From: JAICLV01 sp036380925
Lineage (GTDB): Bacteria; Actinomycetota; Actinomycetes; Acidothermales; Acidothermaceae
Assembly: GCA_036380925.1 (NCBI GenBank)
Contig: DASVDW010000021.1
Span: 1 to 16,556, forward strand
Length of the DNA stretch: 16,556 nt
Direction: 5' to 3'
In this document: piece by piece, positions 7,296 to 14,210 of the stretch
Numbering within the stretch: position 1 is the first letter of the stretch
How the letters are laid out: every line of letters begins with the position of its first letter
Translations under genes and position numbers: made by a program
The notes under the pieces: generated by a model
Databases searched by the model: none
The model's input: only the letters and a program-made list of their open reading frames with translations
What the model was told of the DNA's origin: nothing

Positions 7296-8507
7296 ATGAG
7301 TGTGAAGCAGGTCGTCGTCGGGGCGGCCATTCTCGACGGCGACCGTCTCCTTGCCGCTCAACGCGCCTACCCCGAAAAGCTGGCGGGCAAGTGGGAGTTG
7401 CCGGGCGGCAAGGTCGATCCAGGTGAGTCCGACGAAGCCGCCCTGGTCCGCGAATGCCGAGAGGAGCTCGGTGTCGAGGTTTCGCTCGGACGGCGAGTGG
7501 GTCGTGATTGGCCGATCGGTGACACCGCGGTGATGCGGGTTTGGCTGGCCGCCATCGCCGATGGATCGCCGGAGGCGCGGGAGCATTCGGCGCTGCGCTG
7601 GCTCACCGTCGATGAGTTGCACGACGTCGACTGGCTCACGCCGGATCTGCCGATCGTGGAGAAGCTGGCGAGTCTGCTGGTCGACACGTCCGACGCCGAG
7701 GTGCGGCTTCGTGGCGGCAATGTCGGCGGCGCGGTGCGGGTGGGGCCGACCGTGCGTCGTCCGGCTGGACCGTGGACGCCGGCGGTGCACGCGCTGCTGG
7801 CGCACCTGCACGACGCGAGGCTCGACGCGATCCCGCGGGTGCTGGGGATCGACGACGAGGGCCGCGAGGTCCTCGAATACGTGCCGGGCGACACCGCCGA
7901 CGCGCACGATCCGTGGCCGGCGTGGGTGTGGTCCGACAGCCTGCTCGTGCAGGTCGCGTGCTGGCTGCGCCGCTACCACGACGCCGTCGCCGGCTTCCGG
8001 CCAAGTCGGCCCGTTGAGTGGCGTTTTGGCACCCACGTTTTGTCGGACGACGAGATCGTGTGCCACCACGATGTCGCTTTGTACAACCTGGTCGTGGGCT
8101 TCGACGGCTGCGGCGAGCCGGTGCTGCGCTGCGTCATCGATTGGGACGTCACCGGCCCTGGGAGACCGCTCGACGACGTCGCCCACATGGCGTGGAGCTT
8201 CTTGCCGTGCTTCGACGAGGCGGCTCATCCGGACGCCGAGGTGGTGCGCCGGCTGCTGCTGCTGGCTGACAGCTATGGGGTTTTCTCGGCGTCCGAGATC
8301 TTGGCGCACCTCGCGCCGAAGTACCACCGGATGGTCAACGCGATTCACGAGGGCGCGGCTGCGGGCGACGCCGGCATGCAGAACCTGGTCGACGGCGGGC
8401 ACGCGGCCGCCAACGCGGCGGCGCTGCAGGCGTTCGTCGTCCGGCTGCCACGACTGCGGGCGTTGCTCACGGCCGCGCAGGAAGCGGGTCAGGGATCAGC
8501 GCGATGA
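7296..8507 (+). CDS. NUDIX hydrolase fused to aminoglycoside-phosphotransferase-like kinase
   Basis: This is one uninterrupted 403-residue frame with two enzyme modules. Residues 1-130 form a MutT/NudG-type NUDIX domain. The box at 38-60 (from GKVDPGE to REELGV) fits G-x5-E-x7-R-E-U-x-E-E-x-G-U exactly, and LAGKWELPGGK precedes it as in nucleotide-triphosphate pyrophosphohydrolases. From about residue 136 (EVRLRGGNVGG) an APH/choline-kinase-like domain begins. It has the catalytic loop HHDVALYN (D259, N264) and the metal motif IDWD (D282, D284). Its N-lobe is short, as in a group of actinobacterial phosphotransferases annotated as stand-alone. The substrates of both halves are unknown, and antibiotic resistance should not be assumed. 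ATG 7296 is chosen from where NUDIX similarity starts; GTG 7287, with AAGGGG 9 nt upstream, is a good alternative. The 3' end overlaps the convergent lipoprotein gene by 41 nt. Confidence 0.85.
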   Translation: MSVKQVVVGAAILDGDRLLAAQRAYPEKLAGKWELPGGKVDPGESDEAALVRECREELGVEVSLGRRVGRDWPIGDTAVMRVWLAAIADGSPEAREHSALRWLTVDELHDVDWLTPDLPIVEKLASLLVDTSDAEVRLRGGNVGGAVRVGPTVRRPAGPWTPAVHALLAHLHDARLDAIPRVLGIDDEGREVLEYVPGDTADAHDPWPAWVWSDSLLVQVACWLRRYHDAVAGFRPSRPVEWRFGTHVLSDDEIVCHHDVALYNLVVGFDGCGEPVLRCVIDWDVTGPGRPLDDVAHMAWSFLPCFDEAAHPDAEVVRRLLLLADSYGVFSASEILAHLAPKYHRMVNAIHEGAAAGDAGMQNLVDGGHAAANAAALQAFVVRLPRLRALLTAAQEAGQGSAR

Positions 8508-9087
8508 CGCTGGCGAGCGTCGGCGCGGGTCCTGGCGCGACGAAGGGGTGCTCGGGATCGTCGGCGCTCGGGCAATACCGAACGGCGTTGCCGTTCTCGA
8601 TCGCGAACATGCCGAACATGCCGTCCGCCGGAGACGACATGCCGTTGTTCACCGGCAACAGGAAGAGCAGCTGACGACCCGGCGGCCAAAAGCCCGGGTG
8701 AGTCTCGCCCTCCTGCTGAATCTCCACCAAGCCGTCGACGTGCGCGGACGCGCCTGCGCGGATGCGCACGACGGTCACGTCGTCCAGGGGCTGGCGCCAG
8801 ACTGACACGCTGCCGTTGTCGACGAGCACGAGCCTCGGCTCGATCGTCGCCTCGACCACCAGGTCGCTCTCGGCCGCCACGTTGGCGAGCCCGGTGGACG
8901 ACGTCGGGTAGACGCAGGGCGGGTACGTCGGGTGCGGGTGCGCCATCGTCGGACTCGGCCAGGGCGGGAGCGTGCGCACATCGATCGTCGTCGACATGGC
9001 GGCGGAGCGAGCGGACGGTGCTGCGCCGCTCGCGCAGCCCGCGACAAGTAACGCGAGCGCGAAGCAGATGGCCGCCTTGTCGCGCAT
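8467..9087 (-). CDS. Small lipoprotein of unknown function
   Basis: This 206-residue protein has a lipoprotein signal: MRDK, a hydrophobic stretch, then LVAGC with Cys18 as the lipidated residue. After a Pro-rich spacer (about 40-65) comes a domain of about 110 residues. It contains ESDLVVEATIEPRLVLVDNG, then TVVRIRAG, VEIQQEGETHPGFWPPGRQLLFLLPV and GMFGMFAIENGNAVRYCP. The order of strands (SDLVVEATI, a turn, a strand ending in a Gly-x-x-LLFLLP motif, then a short G-F-x-I-x-N-G strand) resembles small extracytoplasmic beta-sandwich lipoproteins common in actinobacteria. I do not recognise a named family or an active site. ATG 9087 is chosen because the signal peptide begins there; it lacks a clear ribosome binding site. 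The gene lies 80 nt downstream of sdhB, same strand, and overlaps the convergent NUDIX-kinase gene by 41 nt. Confidence 0.75.
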   Translation of the reverse strand: MRDKAAICFALALLVAGCASGAAPSARSAAMSTTIDVRTLPPWPSPTMAHPHPTYPPCVYPTSSTGLANVAAESDLVVEATIEPRLVLVDNGSVSVWRQPLDDVTVVRIRAGASAHVDGLVEIQQEGETHPGFWPPGRQLLFLLPVNNGMSSPADGMFGMFAIENGNAVRYCPSADDPEHPFVAPGPAPTLASVIALIPDPLPARP

Positions 9088-9126
9088 GTGTGTTTGACGC
9101 GGCAAGGAGCGGCGTGGTTGCAGCTG

Positions 9127-9144
9127 CGTCCGGGCCGTCGGACG
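9127..9144. terminator. Weak hairpin between sdhB and the lipoprotein gene
   Basis: CGTCCG and CGGACG (6 bp) flank a 6-nt loop, and an overlapping perfect palindrome CCGTCGGACGG lies at 9135-9145. This could attenuate or end the sdh transcript, but there is no U tract on the minus-strand RNA and the stem is short. It is a weak call. Confidence 0.2.
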
Positions 9145-9167
9145 GCGAACCCGCGGAAGGGCTGGGG

Positions 9168-9950
9168 CTAGTCGCCGGCGCGAGGGGCTGGGGTGCGGGG
9201 TTGCTCGGGGCTCTTGCGGCGGCGGAGGAACCTGGTCATCGGGTCCCACTTGACGTCGACCACGCGCTCCTTCATCGGGATGATCGCGTTGTCGGTGATT
9301 TTGATGTGCTCGGGGCAGACCTCGGTGCAGCACTTGGTGATGTTGCACATGCCGATGCCCTGGTCCTCGCGCAGCATCTCCTTGCGGTCGAGTGTGTCGA
9401 GCGGGTGCATGTCGAGTTCGGCGTACCGGATGAAGAACCGCGGACCGGCGAAGTACTGCTTGTTCTCCTCGTGGTCGCGGATGACGTGGCAGACGTTCTG
9501 GCACAAGAAGCACTCGATGCACTTGCGGAATTCCAGCGAGCGCTCGACGTCGACCTGCTGCATGCGGTACTCACCGGGCTTCAACCCCTCGGGCGGGGTG
9601 AACGGCGGCACCTGCTTGGCCTTCTCGTAGTTGAACGACACGTCGGTGACCAGGTCGCGGATCACCGGGAACGTGCGCATCGGCGTAACGGTCACGGTCT
9701 CCGCGGGGTCGAAGACCGACAGCCGGGTCATGCACATGAGCCGCGGCCGGCCGTTGATCTCAGCGCTGCAGGAGCCGCACTTGCCGGCCTTGCAGTTCCA
9801 TCGGACGGCGAGGTCACCCGCTTGGGTGGCCTGCAACCGGTGGATCGCGTCGAGCACGACCTCGCCCTCTTCGACCGGCACGGTGAAGTCGACGAGCTCG
9901 CCGCCGTTCTCGTCACCGCGCCAGACGCGCATCTTGAGGTCGTAGCCCAT
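9168..9950 (-). CDS. sdhB: Succinate dehydrogenase iron-sulfur subunit, Sdh1 type
   Basis: This 260-residue protein carries electrons from the flavoprotein to quinone. It has the plant-type [2Fe-2S] motif CKAGKCGSC with a fourth Cys in RPRLMC. It also has the CIECFLCQNVC and CNITKCCTEVCPEH cysteine clusters, which supply the [4Fe-4S] and [3Fe-4S] centres. From memory it closely resembles Mycobacterium tuberculosis Rv0247c over most of its length, including MRVWRGDE near the start, VTVTPMRTFPVIRDLVTDVSF and EHIKITDNA. The C-terminal RRRKSPEQPRTPAPRAGD tail is basic and proline-rich, and probably disordered. ATG 9950 starts 1 nt after the sdhA stop, with GGGAG inside the sdhA end as ribosome binding site, so the two are translationally coupled. 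Confidence 0.95.
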   Translation of the reverse strand: MGYDLKMRVWRGDENGGELVDFTVPVEEGEVVLDAIHRLQATQAGDLAVRWNCKAGKCGSCSAEINGRPRLMCMTRLSVFDPAETVTVTPMRTFPVIRDLVTDVSFNYEKAKQVPPFTPPEGLKPGEYRMQQVDVERSLEFRKCIECFLCQNVCHVIRDHEENKQYFAGPRFFIRYAELDMHPLDTLDRKEMLREDQGIGMCNITKCCTEVCPEHIKITDNAIIPMKERVVDVKWDPMTRFLRRRKSPEQPRTPAPRAGD

Positions 9951-9951
9951 G

Positions 9952-11760
9952 TCAGTGGCTCCCGTCGTCGAACAGCTGCTTCAGATCGTCTGGCATCTCG
10001 GGCAGGTCTTGATGGAAGACCTCGACGCCGGTGCCCGCGTCGTTGAGCCGGACCAGGACGTTGACCTTCCCCCACTCCGGATCGGTCGCGGGATAGTCGT
10101 CGCGGGTGTGCCCGCCGCGGCTTTCCTTGCGGTCGAGCGCCGCCCGCGCGATCGACTCCGAGACGAGCAGCATGTTCTTGAGGTCGATCGACAGGTGCCA
10201 ACCGGGGTTGTACTGCCGGTGGCCTTCGACCGAGACGTGGGCGACCCGGCTCTTGAACTGCTCGATTTTCTCCAGCGCCTGCGACATCTCCTCGGCGGTG
10301 CGGATGATGCCCACCAGGTTGTGCATGGTCTCTTGCAGGTCGCGGTGGACGGTGTAGGCGTTTTCCCCGCCCTCGCGGGAGAACGGCGCCAGCGCGGCCT
10401 CGCCTGCTGCCGTGATGTCGCTCTCCGGGACAGCCGGGCGATTCGCCGCGGCGCCGGTCGCGTAGGAGGCCGCGTGCTCGCCGGCCCGCTTGCCGAAGAC
10501 CAGCAGGTCGCCGAGGGAGTTGCCGCCCAGCCGGTTGGCGCCGTGCATGCCGCCGGCCACCTCACCAGCGGCGTACAAGCCGGGCACCTTCGACATCTGC
10601 GAGTCGGGGTCGACCTCGACGCCGCCCATCACGTAGTGGCAGGTCGGGCCGATCTCCATCGGCTCCTTGGTGATGTCGACGTCGGCCAGCTCCTTGAACT
10701 GGTGGTACATCGAGGGCAGTCGCTTTTGGATGAACTCCGGCGTGCGGCGCGACGCGATGTCGAGGAACACGCCGCCGTGCGGCGACCCGCGCCCGGCCTT
10801 CACCTCGGCGTTGATCGCCCGCGCCACCTCGTCGCGGGGCAGCAACTCCGGCGGCCGGCGGTTGTTGACGTGGTCCTCGTACCAGGCGTCGGCTTCCGCC
10901 TCCGTGTCGGCGGTCTCCGCTTTGAAGTAGTCGGAGATGTAGTTGAACATGAAGCGCTTGCCTTCGGAGTTGCGCAGCACGCCGCCGTCGCCACGCACCG
11001 ATTCGGTGACCAAGATGCCGCGAACCGACGGCGGCCACACCATGCCGGTGGGGTGGAACTGCACGAACTCCATGTTGACCAGCGGCGCCCCGGCTTCCAT
11101 CGCGAGCGCGTGCCCGTCGCCGGTGTACTCCCACGAGTTGGACGTCACCTTGAACGACTTGCCGATGCCGCCTGTGGCCAAGATGACCGCGGGCGCGTCG
11201 AAGGCGATGAACCGGCCCGACTCGCGCCAGTAGCCGAACGCCCCCGCGATGCGGTCGCCGTCCTTGAACAGCCGGGTGATCGTGCACTCCATGAAGACGT
11301 CGATGCCGAGCGCGACCGTGCGCTGCTGCAGCGTGCGGATCATCTCCAGGCCGGTGCGGTCGCCCACGTGTGCGAGCCGCGCGTAGCGGTGGCCGCCGAA
11401 GTCGCGCTGGGAGATCTTGCCCTCTTTGGTGCGGTCGAACAGCGCGCCCCACGACTCCAGCTCCCACACCCGGTCGGGCGCCTCTTGGGCGTGCAGCTGG
11501 GCCATCCGCCAGTGGTTGAGCATCTTGCCGCCGCGCATGGTGTCGCGGAAGTGCACCTGCCAGTTGTCTTCGGGCCAGACGTTGCCCATGGACGCGGCGA
11601 TGCCGCCCTCGGCCATGACGGTGTGCGCCTTGCCCAGCAACGACTTGCAGACGACCGCGGTGCGCGCGCCGGCCTCGTGCGCGCCGATCGCCGCGCGCAA
11701 CCCGGCGCCGCCCGCGCCGATGACGACGACGTCGTAGGAGTGCCGCTCGATTTCACTCAT
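9952..11760 (-). CDS. sdhA: Succinate dehydrogenase flavoprotein subunit, Sdh1 type
   Basis: This is a 602-residue catalytic subunit that oxidises succinate to fumarate on the cytoplasmic face. The dinucleotide motif is VVVIGAGGAGLRAA (G15, G17, G20). KAHTVMAEGG gives H46 as the likely covalent FAD ligand. FVQFHPTG, TESVRGDGGVLRN (catalytic Arg region), TCHYVMGGV and GANRLGGNSLGDLLVFG are the conserved substrate and FAD blocks. The sequence corresponds to mycobacterial Sdh1 (Rv0248c-like) rather than Sdh2. The frame extends upstream to 12051, but the start is ATG 11760, where MSEIERHSYDVVVIGAG begins and AGGA lies 8 nt upstream. The gap to the membrane-anchor gene is 17 nt, and the stop is 1 nt from the sdhB start. 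It forms one operon with its neighbours. Confidence 0.96.
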   Translation of the reverse strand: MSEIERHSYDVVVIGAGGAGLRAAIGAHEAGARTAVVCKSLLGKAHTVMAEGGIAASMGNVWPEDNWQVHFRDTMRGGKMLNHWRMAQLHAQEAPDRVWELESWGALFDRTKEGKISQRDFGGHRYARLAHVGDRTGLEMIRTLQQRTVALGIDVFMECTITRLFKDGDRIAGAFGYWRESGRFIAFDAPAVILATGGIGKSFKVTSNSWEYTGDGHALAMEAGAPLVNMEFVQFHPTGMVWPPSVRGILVTESVRGDGGVLRNSEGKRFMFNYISDYFKAETADTEAEADAWYEDHVNNRRPPELLPRDEVARAINAEVKAGRGSPHGGVFLDIASRRTPEFIQKRLPSMYHQFKELADVDITKEPMEIGPTCHYVMGGVEVDPDSQMSKVPGLYAAGEVAGGMHGANRLGGNSLGDLLVFGKRAGEHAASYATGAAANRPAVPESDITAAGEAALAPFSREGGENAYTVHRDLQETMHNLVGIIRTAEEMSQALEKIEQFKSRVAHVSVEGHRQYNPGWHLSIDLKNMLLVSESIARAALDRKESRGGHTRDDYPATDPEWGKVNVLVRLNDAGTGVEVFHQDLPEMPDDLKQLFDDGSH

Positions 11761-11777
11761 GTGTCGGTTCCTGCTCT

Positions 11778-12614
11778 CTAAACCCAGCCGCCGTGGATGG
11801 TGCCCGACGCGACGAGTCGCACGTACAAGTCCGAAAGCGCCACCCAGATCAAGGAGACCCAGGCGAACTGCATGTGGTAGCGGTTGAACCAGCTCACCTT
11901 GCCCCACAACCGGTAGCGGATCGGGTGCTTGGAGAAGTGATTGAGCCGCCCCGCGATGATGTTGCGGCACGAGTGGCAGCCGAGCGTGTAGCCCCACAAG
12001 AAGACGGCGTTGAGCACCAGCACGAGGGTGCCTAGCCCGACGTGCCCCCACTTGCCGCTGTGGTCGCGGAAGGCGATGACCGCGTCGTAGGTCAAGATGA
12101 TGTTGAGCAGGAAGCCGAGGTAGAAGAAGTACCGGTGGATGTTCTGCAGGATCAGCGGGAACCGCGTCTCACCGGTGTACTTCTTGTGCGGCTCACCGAC
12201 AGCGCACGCCGGCGGCGACAGCCAGAACCCGCGGTAGTAGGCCTTGCGGTAGTAGTAGCAGGTCAACCGGAAACCGAGCGGGACGATCAAGATGATGATC
12301 GCCGGCGAGATCACCCACCACGGGCCGAAGATGCCCACCTCCGGCACGCCGCCCGAGCCGTGGACCGAGCCGCAGCCGGTCGCCAGGCACGGGGAGTAGA
12401 ACGGCGACAGGTACGGCTCGTAGAAGTAGTCCTCGTTCACGAAGGCGGCCCAGGTCGCGTAGATGACGAACGAGAACAAGACCGCGAAGGTGACCGCGGG
12501 CTGCAGCCACCACCGGTCGGTGCGCAGCGTCCGGCGGCCGATGGCGGCTCGTCGGCCTACCCGGCCGCCGGCTTGTGGTCCGTCTGACGTCGGCGCCTGG
12601 CTCTGGACGGTCAT
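11778..12614 (-). CDS. Succinate dehydrogenase membrane anchor subunit, Sdh1 type
   Basis: This 278-residue integral membrane protein is equivalent to mycobacterial Rv0249c, the anchor of Sdh1. Hydrophobic segments lie at about 38-58, 98-118, 161-181, 192-212 and 250-269, suggesting five helices. It delivers electrons from SdhB to menaquinone. Notable Cys/His residues are C76, C81 and H85 in SPCLATGCGSVH, H160 and H191 near helix ends, and C213-H214-S215-C216 in TLGCHSCRN. To my knowledge the M. smegmatis Sdh1 structure has a membrane-embedded Rieske-type [2Fe-2S] cluster in this subunit; these residues are candidate ligands, but the assignment is inference. The frame continues to 12656. I chose ATG 12614 because AGGAG (on the minus strand) lies 10 nt upstream. 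It is the first gene of the operon and divergent from the alpha/beta hydrolase gene. Confidence 0.9.
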   Translation of the reverse strand: MTVQSQAPTSDGPQAGGRVGRRAAIGRRTLRTDRWWLQPAVTFAVLFSFVIYATWAAFVNEDYFYEPYLSPFYSPCLATGCGSVHGSGGVPEVGIFGPWWVISPAIIILIVPLGFRLTCYYYRKAYYRGFWLSPPACAVGEPHKKYTGETRFPLILQNIHRYFFYLGFLLNIILTYDAVIAFRDHSGKWGHVGLGTLVLVLNAVFLWGYTLGCHSCRNIIAGRLNHFSKHPIRYRLWGKVSWFNRYHMQFAWVSLIWVALSDLYVRLVASGTIHGGWV

Positions 12615-12739
12615 CGGCGGGTCGCTCCTGCGGAATGCGGTGATGGTGGGGCACAAGCGACCACAACCTACGCCCGACAGTGGCGGAGATCGAAGTCCAG
12701 GCCGCTGTGCAATCCGTCACGGACCGCTCGCGAAGGGGC

Positions 12740-12768
12740 TTGACTCGGCTAGCTAATAGCAGTAGCTT
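12740..12768 (+). promoter_or_regulatory. Candidate promoter of the hydrolase-TetR operon
   Basis: TTGACT (12740-12745), a 17-nt spacer and TAGCTT (12763-12768, TAnnnT) make a good sigma-70-like promoter. Transcription would begin near 12775, about 30 nt before ATG 12808. The repeats described separately cover the spacer and the -10 box. Confidence 0.55.
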
Positions 12769-12792
12769 ATTGGTCAATCGCATTAGCTAACC
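12747..12792. repeat. TAGCTAAT repeat cluster, probable TetR operator
   Basis: Left arm GGCTAGCTAAT (12747-12757) and right arm ATTAGCTAACC (12782-12792) are inverted copies matching in 10 of 11 bases. A third copy TAGCTTAT (12763-12770) is a direct repeat of TAGCTAAT 13 bp away, with 7 of 8 matching. The set overlaps the promoter spacer, the -10 box and the start region of the transcript, the usual place for a repressor to act. The likely ligand is the TetR protein encoded two genes downstream in the same operon; that link is inference. Confidence 0.55.
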
Positions 12793-12807
12793 AGAGGGAA
12801 GGCCACC

Positions 12808-13644
12808 ATGAACGCAGCAGCCACCCCGCAGGGCGTCGTCCGCCACCTCGACCGCGGGACGGGCCGGGTCGCCTACGAGCTGAGCGGCCCCGACGACGCT
12901 CCCCTCGTGGTGTGCGCCCCAGGGATGGGCGACCTTCGGCAGGTCTTCCGCTTCAACGTGGAGTCGCTGGTCGCCGCCGGGTATCGGGTCGCGGCGCTCG
13001 ACCTGCGCGGTCAAGGCGACAGCGACACCACGTTCGACCGCTTTGAGGACTTCGCGGCCGCCAGCGACATCGTCGCCCTGATCGAGCACCTGGGCGGGCC
13101 AGCGCTGTTGTACGCCAACTCGATGTCGTCGGCGGCGTCCGTGATCGTCGCGGGCCAGCGGCCCGACCTGGTCGCCGGGCTGGTCCTCACCGGCGCCTTC
13201 ATCCGCGACCAGCCGTCGAGCAAGGTGATGGAGCTCCTGATGAAGGTCGCGCTCGCGCGGCCGTGGGGCCCGGCGATGTGGATCTCGTACTACGCGGGCC
13301 TGTACAAGACCCGCAAGCCGGCTGACTTCGCCGAATACAAGCGCGCGCTTCGCGCCAGCATGGCGCGTCCAGGGCGGTGGAAGGCGTTCCAGACGCTGGT
13401 CCGTCAGCTCACGCACGCGGACGTCGAGCAGTACGCCGACCGGGTGACAGCGCCGGCGCTGATCGTGATGGGCACCAAGGACCCTGACTTCAAGGACCCG
13501 AGTGGTGAGGCGAAGCTCGTCGCCGAGCGGCTTCGCGGTGAGGTCTTGTTGGTCGAGGGCGCGGGCCACTACCCGATGACCGAGTTTCCCGAGATCGTCA
13601 ACCCGAAGGTGCTCGAGTTCGCGCGGGCGGTCTTCGGTGCCTAG
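12808..13644 (+). CDS. Alpha/beta-hydrolase fold protein
   Basis: This 278-residue enzyme has the order of motifs typical of an alpha/beta hydrolase. An oxyanion-side APGMGDLR lies near residues 37-44 and the DLRGQGDSD loop at 65-73. The nucleophile elbow is ANSMSSA with S105, the acid is in GTKDPDF (D225 or D227), and the catalytic His is H254 in GAGHYPM. The elbow is A-N-S-M-S rather than the usual G-x-S-x-G, so both flanking glycines are replaced. The core still looks intact. Likely activities are esterase or related small-molecule hydrolysis; the substrate is unknown. GAGGGAAGG ends 5 nt before ATG 12808. The stop overlaps the start of the following TetR gene by 8 nt, so the two form one operon. 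Confidence 0.88.
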   Translation: MNAAATPQGVVRHLDRGTGRVAYELSGPDDAPLVVCAPGMGDLRQVFRFNVESLVAAGYRVAALDLRGQGDSDTTFDRFEDFAAASDIVALIEHLGGPALLYANSMSSAASVIVAGQRPDLVAGLVLTGAFIRDQPSSKVMELLMKVALARPWGPAMWISYYAGLYKTRKPADFAEYKRALRASMARPGRWKAFQTLVRQLTHADVEQYADRVTAPALIVMGTKDPDFKDPSGEAKLVAERLRGEVLLVEGAGHYPMTEFPEIVNPKVLEFARAVFGA

Positions 13645-14203
13645 GGCCGGTCTGACGCCGTCGCTCGTTGTCGCGCAGGCGCGCGAATTAGCCGACGAGG
13701 CAGGCTTTTCGCAGCTCACCCTGGCCGCGGTCGCGCAACGCCTCGGCGTGGCGCTGCCCAGCCTTTACAAGCACGTGCGCGGCGTTGAGGACTTGCAACG
13801 CCAGATCGCCGCGCAAGCGCTGCGTGAATTGACCGACGCGGTCACCCGCGCGACCGCGGGCAAGTCGCGGACGACGGCGCTGCGCGCGCTCGCCGACGCG
13901 TACTGGGAGTACGCGCACGCCCATCCCGGCAGTTATGCGGCGACGCTGCGGGCGCCTTCGTCCGACGACACCGAAACGGCCCTGGTGGCAACGCGGTTGC
14001 TGGACGTCGTGTTCGCGGTGCTCGAGGGCTACGGCATAACGGGGGAGGACGCGGTCGACGCCACCCGCACCCTGCGAGCCCTGCTGCACGGATTCGTCGC
14101 GCTCGAGGCGGCCGGCGGCTTCGGCATGCCGAACGACGTCCGACAAAGCTTTGACCGCGCGGTCGACGCGTTCGACCTGTCGTTGTCGGGCTGGCGGCGA
14201 TGA
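13637..14203 (+). CDS. TetR-family regulator with WHG-type C-terminal domain
   Basis: This is a 188-residue regulator. The N-terminal HTH runs through LTLAAVAQRLGVALPSLYKHV (about 27-47). The C-terminal half contains YWEYAHAHPGSYAATLRAPS and TLRALLHGFVALEAAGGFGMP, the pattern of TetR regulators with a WHG (TetR_C_33-like) ligand domain. The start is GTG 13637, which overlaps the hydrolase stop by 8 nt, so translation is probably coupled to it. By the usual arrangement it represses its own operon through the TAGCTAAT repeats upstream of the hydrolase, with the ligand probably related to the hydrolase substrate. The stop is 7 nt from the convergent methyltransferase stop. Confidence 0.88.
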   Translation: MPRAGLTPSLVVAQARELADEAGFSQLTLAAVAQRLGVALPSLYKHVRGVEDLQRQIAAQALRELTDAVTRATAGKSRTTALRALADAYWEYAHAHPGSYAATLRAPSSDDTETALVATRLLDVVFAVLEGYGITGEDAVDATRTLRALLHGFVALEAAGGFGMPNDVRQSFDRAVDAFDLSLSGWRR

Positions 14204-14210
14204 GCGTCGG

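Larger units (their letters stand above)
12615..12807. promoter_or_regulatory. Divergent control region between the sdh operon and the hydrolase-TetR operon
   Basis: This 193-bp region has no gene. Its right third (12740-12792) is AT-rich and holds the hydrolase promoter and a set of TAGCTAAT repeats. On the minus strand TAGGTT at 12670-12665 could be an sdh -10 box with a leader near 44 nt, but no good -35 box is seen, so that promoter is a guess. The stretch 12671-12739 shows nothing I can name. Confidence 0.5.

Noticed and set aside
7296..8507. Calling the kinase half an aminoglycoside-resistance gene
   Set aside because: The APH fold is shared by many small-molecule kinases. There is no close match I can name, and the NUDIX fusion points to another role.
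8605..8622. Tandem 9-bp repeat GAACATGCC
   Set aside because: Two copies only, within the lipoprotein gene, encoding M-F-G-M-F. It is explained by the protein sequence and there is no array.
9949..11781. A 610-codon open frame on the plus strand opposite sdhA
   Set aside because: It lies exactly antisense to a well conserved sdhA and its translation is Arg/Val/His-rich with no domain. Long antisense frames are expected in GC-rich coding DNA.
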